DNA of 64,000 nt, taken from NCBI RefSeq assembly GCF_030936135.1, contig NC_082618.1, positions 9,769,034-9,833,033 of the forward strand. Direction: 5' to 3'. Numbering within the stretch: the first letter of the stretch is position 1; each line of letters begins with the position of its first letter. Source of the stretch: Gavia stellata. Lineage: Eukaryota > Chordata > Aves > Gaviiformes > Gaviidae. Shown here piece by piece: positions 42,001 to 51,000 of the stretch. Under the pieces are notes generated by a model, which worked only from the letters and a program-made list of their open reading frames with translations, searched no databases and had not been told where the DNA came from. Position numbers and translations under genes: made by a program.

Positions 42001-45000
42001 TTTCCCTTTCTTTTTTTTCTTTCTTCTGTAATCACTTCAGTTTGACCTACAGGACGAATCCAAGCCCTGCTGGTACTGAAGAGCCTTGGCTCTTTCTTTT
42101 TTCACTCTGATCTGATTATGCTTTTTGAACACTTGCCTTTTTGGAATGGGGAATAATGGGGAAGCAAAGGAGAAAAACTGTCCACTCTGACATTATTTTT
42201 TGCAGTGGCAGGTAATCGTTCACAAATGTAGTATGTGTGCTACAGTTTTAAATATACTTTATTAAACTACGTAAAAATGTTCTTCAGCTTCCAAATAACC
42301 AAAATTAAGTAAATGCCAGAAAGAATGTAGCTGTGCGACTTTGTCACTTCGTGCTTATGCATTGTGATAAGGTGAATACTTGCAGTATTTTTCTTGTTAA
42401 TGATAACTTTCCTTTAGGTTGTTACGGCCCACGCAGTTCGCGTGCCTGTTACAGGCAATCTCAGTGCCAATATTACTGGGTTTTTACCTATTCACTGCAT
42501 TTACCAGCTTTTAAAAAGTCGATCATTCACCAAGCACAAAGTATCCATTAAGGTATGACCTTCATTTTATTTCTGTTCATAATTTTGAATGTTGAGTAGG
42601 TTTTGCAGGCTGGGTTTTTGGTTGAATTATAGGAACAGAATTCTTGATGAATCTTATAGCCTATTACCATGTAATTTAAGAAGGAGCTGCGTAGTAAGTT
42701 AGGGTACCCAGTTTTAACTCTGTAATCCAGAGACCGCAACTTAGTGAAGTGAAAAATAATAAGAAAGTTATCTCTCTCCCCCTGTCTGCACTTAATAAAA
42801 TCATTGTCAGGATGATATTCCAGTCAGGACAAGTTTTATTGGTGGGTCTGTCCAGCGCAGGGTCCAGGTTACGCAGTTTATGACCAGGCCCAGCTCAGAA
42901 CTGGTATTACACTTTCCAAAGTCAAAGCCTCATTTAGTTACATTTTTTGTAACTAGTTAAAAGGGGATGTACTTGCAGACAAAAAAAAATTGCCCTCCAG
43001 GTTTGAAACTGGACATGTAATGGCGTGGGTTTTTTCTAGGACTGGATCTATCGGCAGCTCTGTGAAACGACCACTCCACTCCATCCTCAGTTGCTTCCTC
43101 TTATTGATGTCTACATTAACTCTATTCTTACTCCTGCATCTAAATCCAACCCAGAGGCCACAAATCAGCCTGTCACGGAACAGGAGATACTGAATGTTTT
43201 TCAAGGACTCTCTGGGGTAAGTGATTTGTTTGCTTCTTTCATGTACTTTAATGTGGACATGTGGTCCAGTATTTTGTATGTATGCTTGACACGGATTCTG
43301 TAAGTTGCCTCACTTTTTGTCTTCAGTGCCTGTGTAGTAAACTGCCTCCTACTAAATTGATGGTCATGTGTTTCGAAGTGAATCTTGTTAGTGCTACTCA
43401 GATTTTTAGGACGATTGCTGTTTGTCCCTGTTTTGCCCTTTTCCTTGGGAACTCACCAACTCATGCTGTTAAAAATGCAAAGAAAAATACTTCATGGATT
43501 GAAAAGTGGAAGTGTTTATGTAGGATTTGTGTAATTTTTGTACCAACTTGATCGTGTTAGATAAAAATACTATTTAATTGAAGCACTCTAGCTGTTTTTG
43601 AAAGAAGCATTTTCATTTTGGTAGAAGTATGAGAATGGTCACTTGGACACATATAGAATGACTGACAAGCATTGACTTGCGTTGGAATCCTGGGATTACT
43701 CCTTATTAGCATCCCAAGATACCAAAATATGTTTTGTGTTTGAAGCTAATTTAAAAAAAAACAAGAAAAAAGAAAAAGAAAAAAAGGTTCCCTGCAACTT
43801 TCAGCTTGGACCTCATATGGCTTAATATTTTTATACAAGGCTTACTGCCTTATCTTTCTTCATATTTGCAGGTAAATCCAAATTTTTGTTCTCAAGAATC
43901 AGGAATGCAACATGACCTTTGTATGTGGTTTTATGTACAGGGAGAAAATACTCGTCTTACTCAACGGTACAGCATCACAACACAATTGCTTGTCCTCTAC
44001 TATGTCCTGTCGTACGAAGAAGCGCTTCTGGCAAACACAAAGATACTAGGTATACGTGAGTGCACCAGCGGAAAACGGATTACCTGAAAATTAGGTGCAA
44101 AAAGGAATTCTTAAATAACCAAAATTCATGTTGCTGTCAGATTCAAGAAAATTAGGTGCAAAAAGGAATTCTTAAATAACCAAAATTCATGTTGCTGTCA
44201 GATTCAAGCACAGCATGAAAAGTTTAGATTCTTGTCATAAATACAGCATTGCTGTAGAAATTCAGGAGATAAAGTTTCTGTTAAAACTCTGTAGTTGAGG
44301 AATTTGTTTTCCAGATTGAAAAAGGTCCAAGCTGGCCAAAAAGTTACCAGAAATGTTTGTGACCGTCTAATAAATACAGCAACAATTAACAGAGACTTCT
44401 TACTTCAGATCTTCATTTATTCATGTGTCATCAGACTGGCACACGCATTTCATTGGGTTGGCAATTTTATACTTGGCAATACCGAATGTCCCTTCTTACC
44501 TTTGAAATTGATACTTTAAATCAATTCTGAAAGAATGTTGTGTAGTTTATTGACGGAGTTTAATTTCAGTGAAAACATAGCGTTTATATCTGGTGGGTGT
44601 TTTTACCTGCCCTTTTTAGGGTGCAAAACTTCCAGCATTTGTCAGTGCTATTTTCTTCATGCTATTCAAGAAAGACTGAAATGCTATAAAATCAGTTACA
44701 GTTCTTCCTGCATTTGTAACTTCCCCCTCACTACAGGGTGTTGGGTGTGCCAACAGTTTGAATTCCATGTACCAACTGATAACTGGTTTTTTTAAGAATA
44801 AAAAACCTTGAATGAAGAAAGTGCAGATTTAAGCTATGATCTCAAAATCAGTTGGACTTGGTCAAAGATCGTATGGAGATCTTGTGAACAAATCTAAATG
44901 CCAGGAAAATCTTTAAATGGAAATGTTCACAGAAATGGTTTCCTGACCTTACTTTAACAGGAACGAGGTGTGTTATTTGGTATTTTCTCTCTTTTATCTG

Positions 45001-48000
45001 GATAATACAGAGATGAGTGCTTTACATTTTCATGTTGATTCAGTTGGGGAAATAATTTTTTCCAACTGTAACTGTTATGCGTGGTTTCTTGTCCTGTTCC
45101 CTTGTAGCTGCCATGCAGAAGAAACCGAAGTCTTACTCTTCAGCATTAATGGATCAGATTCCAATCAAGTACCTCATCCGGCAGGCACAGGGACTGCAGC
45201 AGGAACTGGGAGGTATAGCTGTGCGTGAAAGCCTAATGTGCATGAAGAAGGAAGGCTAAGCGTGTTTCCAGCTCTGTGGCTGTCATCTGTTTCGTAGTGT
45301 GCTTTCCTTTCTCTTTCTTTTAAAATCTGTCAGTAGTAACTAGTGAGATTGCAGATATATTTGAAGAGTAATAGTGAAAGTTTGAGGAAGGCAGTTCTCT
45401 TTTAGAGTAGGTCTTGCCTCCCTAGGGTAGGTTTTAAGGTAGGAATTGCCTGAGAATTTGTAATTATTCCAGACTGAGTTTTACTATAGGGTCCTCCCAC
45501 CTTTCCAAAAGGTACCTTTTCCTTTCTGTTGGAGTTAGAATGTCAGGCTACAAACGTGCAAGCCCATTGAACTTCTTGGCAGTGATTCGGTTAAGGTCTG
45601 GTGTTGAAATGATGAGCACAAATGTGTTCAGGTGAAAGATGTAACTACTTAAATGTAAGATGTATACTTTCTTAATATCCCTAAAGGCTTGCATTCTGCG
45701 CTGTTACGCCTTCTTGCAACTAACTATCCCCACCTCTGCATTGTGGAAGACTGGATCTGCGAGGAACAGATCACAGGCACTGATGCCTTACTGAGGAGGA
45801 TGCTTCTTACAAACATTGCGAAGAATCACTCTCCCAAACAGCTCCAGGAAGGTAAATAACTTCATTTGAAGTAAGCAGTGTTCTTTCCAAATTGATTGGA
45901 ATATAGTGGGTTTGGAAGTGTGTAGCCATTTAATCATTTGATCATACTGCATTTGTATAATGAAAACGTTCTACTGCAAACTCGTTAATATATGAATCTT
46001 CAGTTCAAGGAGTCGAAAAAAATGTCAGAAATCCAGTTTTACCAAGATCCTGTTGTCTTTATTTTATAGCATTTTCCATGCTGCCTGGAAATCATACCCA
46101 GCTGATGCAGATCTTAGAACATTTAACACTTCTCTCAGCTGGTGAATTGATCCCATATGCAGAAGTATTGACATCAAATATGAACCGCTTGCTGAATGCT
46201 GGAGTCCCTCGGAGGATTCTTCAGACTGTCAATAAACTTTGGATGGTTCTTAACACTGTGATGCCAAGAAGGTAGGCTCAAAATACTGTTTAGTTTGTTG
46301 TTGCAGATAGGTGGAATGCCACTTTCTGTTTCAAAAATAATGAGACAAATGCCTTTGTCTGGGAAATTGGAGGTTGTGACTGAATAGAATGTGTTGGAGT
46401 TGCATTCCTTTTTGCCTTGTTGAAATTTTTAACCTTTGCATTTAAAAGGACGGTACTTCTTGTTCTCTGGGGAAAGGAAGTCACCAGTTCGCTTAAAATA
46501 CAGGAGTATGGTTTTATAGGGCACATTGTTTATGACAAATTGCTGCTGAAACATGAACTCGCTTTGATAAGAATGTGCCTTTCTCAGAAACTGGATGCTC
46601 TGTTGCGGTGAAAACAGTTTGGTTGCTGTAATTCCAGTGAATGTAAGTTAACTATAGCTTGGTTAACTTCAAGGGCTGCAAATGAAGCATGGGTGTTTTG
46701 CTCCTTGATAGGCCTAGAAAAATACAGTTAACTGAGATAAGTGAGTGTCCAGATGCTTATGTGAGCCTTACTGTCTTACAGACAATCTAATAAAAAAATC
46801 ATTAAAATAATCTCATTTTAGGTTGTGGGTGATGACTGTTAATGCTCTGCAGCCTTCAGTAAAAATAGTCCGACAGCAGAAATACACTCAGAATGATCTG
46901 ATGATTGATCCTTTGATTGTATTAAGATGTGATCAGAGAGTTCATAGGTAAGCGTCTCTCTCCTGTAGCTCTTTATGTTCTGTGGTACTCACATTGATAT
47001 GTAATGAATGCTAAACATAAAGGTGTCTCATAGAAAACTTCTAAAAGCTTTCAGTGCTTTAAAACGTGTTTTCAAACTAATCATATCAGCTTGTAAGTTC
47101 CATCTTTTTTGTATTAAGCTTGTTGGTCGGAGGACTGAGTGGGCTGTGCATGCTGTTTCAGCATGTCATACTGTCCAGCCAAGTGTCTTGTTGGACAACC
47201 TTACACTCAGTTCTATTTTGGAAACTTTGGGATTTGTAATAGATCATCCATTTTAGATTTGCGTGTTTGAATTTGTTCTAAATAGACATTGCAGCATGCT
47301 TAAGATGGCTGCTGCCACATGGTGGTGGTGGTGGTGGTGGTTGAGGTTGTAGCTGTAACATCCTTCCACTGCACACTGTTTTTTGCCATCCCTCATGGGC
47401 CTGTAGGTATTCCATCTTTTTGGGTAACAATTTCTGCCAGCGGGTGCTTGATGGGTATGACAAAGGTAGATTTGCCTAATTTCCCAAGAAAGTCTTTTAG
47501 TAGTACTTAGAAATCAGTTCCTCTAGATGTCAGTGATGACAGAGGAGGATGTGTAAAGCTGCTTTATGGCTCTGATGCAGAAGAATAAGCCGAGAATTTT
47601 AATAGTGAAACTGATAGCAATGGACCAGCTTTTAAGGAGAATATGAAATAATTCAAACAATAAGTCGGAATTGGTAAATTAGAACTTTGCTTTTTCATAG
47701 TAACGAAGAAAATCGCATCTGTTATTCTAAAAAAGATATGGTTAAACATTTTAAATGTACTTCAGCCCCTAGGCTTATTCCTTGTGTATTATTTTTCATG
47801 TTTTCCATCAGTTGTAGTTATTTTTCTCCTTTTGTATTATCCTTTTGTTCATAACAAATGGCTAATAGTCAACTTGATTTGTTCTTCATGTTCTTGTTTG
47901 TATGCCTCTGTCGCTCCTTGCCTTTTAGCCATTGAGACAATCCAGTTTTCATTTGAGTTGCTACAGCTCTGCTAGACCTCAAGTTTCTATTGATGACATC

Positions 48001-51000
48001 CCCAACCCCTAGATGAAATATTTAAATGTATGTCCCTCAGCCCTGCATGCAAATTGAAAATCCGACATTTCTAAAACTGTTACGGAGATTTATAATGCAA
48101 CGTGGTTTGAAAACTATCATCTCAGTATTGTGGAAGCAGTTCAGAGCTTGTCTGCCTTATTTTCCCCCATCATTCAGATCATTATTTTTCCTTACTTCAG
48201 GTACAGCCAACACTTTTTGGGTTTCCTTTGCTCATCAGAAATTAGGGTCTTCGGCAGTTCCTTGTTTTTGTAGAGTGTACACATATGTGTGTGTGCATGA
48301 GAGAAGTAGGACTGAATGGCCGGGCAGCAGAAGGGATTGTGACCTTTAGTATTTTGCTGTGTTAGGGAACACAGCTTTAGTATGAACCAGACTAAACCAT
48401 ATGAGCCTTCGAGTGCTTTTAGTTTGTTCACATTATTACTGTCTTATTGTTCTGCCTACTGAAATGCCTTTATTTTATTATGTGTTCCTGTATCAGGAGT
48501 CCGCCTCTGATGGATATAACTTTGCACATGTTGAACGGATATCTTCTTGCTTCAAAAGCTTACCTCAATTCTCACCTAAAAGAAACAGCAGAGCAGGACA
48601 TTAGGCCATCCCAAAACAATGCAATGGGTCCAGAGGCCCCAGAAGTTACAAGGGAAGAATTAAAAAATGCGTTGCTTGCTGCTCAGGTGAGGGGGAAGAA
48701 ATGGATATTAAATGATGTGAGGAAAGACAATGATAAAACAGAAATACAGAAAAGGGAGACTGCTGTTACCATGAAAAAGAAAACTGCCTCTGTAATTAGT
48801 TTGTTAAATATTTTTGGTCTTCTGTTTTCTAGTCTGAAGCATTGTGTTGGTTAACTGCTTTGATAGTGGTCTTTTCTGTTAGTTAGAACAGAAGAGTTTT
48901 GCTTACTAGCCCTTTTGCCTTGTTGCTTGTGTTATCCAAAGGCTCTTTCTGTACTTAGCTTTGCAGCAGTAAAACATGAATAAATGTGACAGACCTATGT
49001 ATGATCATTTGAACTATCTTATTTAAGAGAAGCAGCCAGCATTGTAAAGTGAAAGGGTGAAGAATGGTTAACTTACTTAGCTTGACATTACAGGAATTCC
49101 TGAGTAATGCTGTTTCACTGAAAGTCTCTTCTTACCTCTGCCTGGAAGAATGTCACATATATAGTCCCTATTAGAAGATGATTTTTGAGTTAATAGGAAG
49201 TTTTATATTTAAATGAGTAGTGTAGTCTCCTCTGCATACTGCGGATTACATGTCCGTGTGCATATTTTTTTCTGAGCTGGATGCTTTAAGGGACCATTGG
49301 ATATTTATTTTGAAACAATGTGAGATTCCTTTAAAATTACCCTTTTGATCTGTGATAATGGTGATCTGTTGGATTAAGCTTTTGTTCTTCTTTGACTCTC
49401 GATTCAGATAAAGTGTTGTGGTTTTTTTACTGTTCTTCAGGGTTTGTGATTCTTGAACTGAGTTGGTTTTATTGTATAGAAAAATATTGTCTCTAGAAAT
49501 TCTAACCACCTGACAGTCTTCAGTTTCTTAAATTGTCATTACTTTGATTTCTTTGATTTCATTGGGGTTTTTATGCATGTTCTGTTGCTTATTTTCTTCA
49601 CAGGACAGTGCTGCCGTGCAGATTCTTCTAGAGATATGCTTACCTACAGAGGAAGAGAAAGCCCAGAGCAGTAATATCCACAGTTTGCTAAAGAGCGTTC
49701 TTAGTACCGCAGGCCCTAAGAGTCCAGAACTAGAAGAAGAAGAAGATAGCTTGCTGTGTAATCTTCGAGAGGTCCAGTGTCTGATCTGCTGTCTACTGCA
49801 TCAGATGTATATAGCTGATCCCAACATAGTCAAACTAGTTCATTTCCAGGTCTGCTTTGCACTATTTTAGTTCTTCCATGGTTTCTCTGGTTAAGAAAGA
49901 GCCAAATGAAGTGGTCAAAGGATGTTGAATGTTGTTGTTGTGTTCCTCAGAAATTATAATGGCCCACTTCCCTGCTTCCCGTCTCGCCAAATTTGCAGTA
50001 CCTATGTTTCCTCCGTATTTCAGTGCTTGGACTCTGTGTTGTAGCCGACAAGGGAGCAGCTAAACTATGCCTGTTCCTCATCATTAAACACTTGCTTTCT
50101 TTGTGCCTTTTTTTATGCCAAAATAGTTTGTCCATTCTAGGCCAAGGAAAACTGGCCTTAATCATCTTATAATTACTTGTTCCACATCTTTTGTGGGTTA
50201 CTTTTTTCTGGCCATGTTTTTAAATTAGTAAACCCATTATTCAAAACTGTAATTTGGCTTCAAATGTAAACATCTTCTTATCTTTCCTTTTTGTTAGGGC
50301 ACAGTTTATCTCTTTAGAGTGGAAGGAGAAAGGTTGCCCCTGCCAAAGCAGCTGTACGCCTTCAAAAAAGAAGAGGGGAAAGATTAGCAATTTTTTAAAT
50401 ATAAATGTGTTTTTAGTGTGTGTTAAATTGCTCGTTGCCAGATGGCAGGCTCTTTACAAGGAGTTAATTTGCCTTGACCTGGAACTGATTAAGTGACTGA
50501 AAGAGTTGTAAGGGTGCAGTCATGAAATAAGCAAGTTGGGGCCTATGGTGAAGTTTGGAACACAGGGGAAAGGCACAGAAGGGAAGGGTCACTGCAGCCT
50601 AGTTTAGTTTGGGGAGTGGAGGGGGGGTATATGCAAATAATACATTGAGTATTGAGGATAAAGAACTGATTCAGACCTTGGGTTTGTCACCCAGCCTGCT
50701 TCCTGTTGCCTTGGGATACAGGCCTGTTGCTTATAATTCTGAACAAAAGAGATTTACAAATATATTAGTTTTGAAAAAAGCATTAATGCAGATCTAATTT
50801 AAAATCTTAATTGAAGCAAAAATTTTTAAAAAACCTTTGACATACCTGTTTTCTTAATCACACAGGGTTATCCGTGTGAACTTCTGGCACTGACAGTGGC
50901 GGGGATTCCGTCGATGCACATTTGTCTGGATTTCATACCGGAGCTCATTGCCCAGCCTGAACTTGAAAAGCAGGTACTGTACAATCATCTAGTTTGAGAA

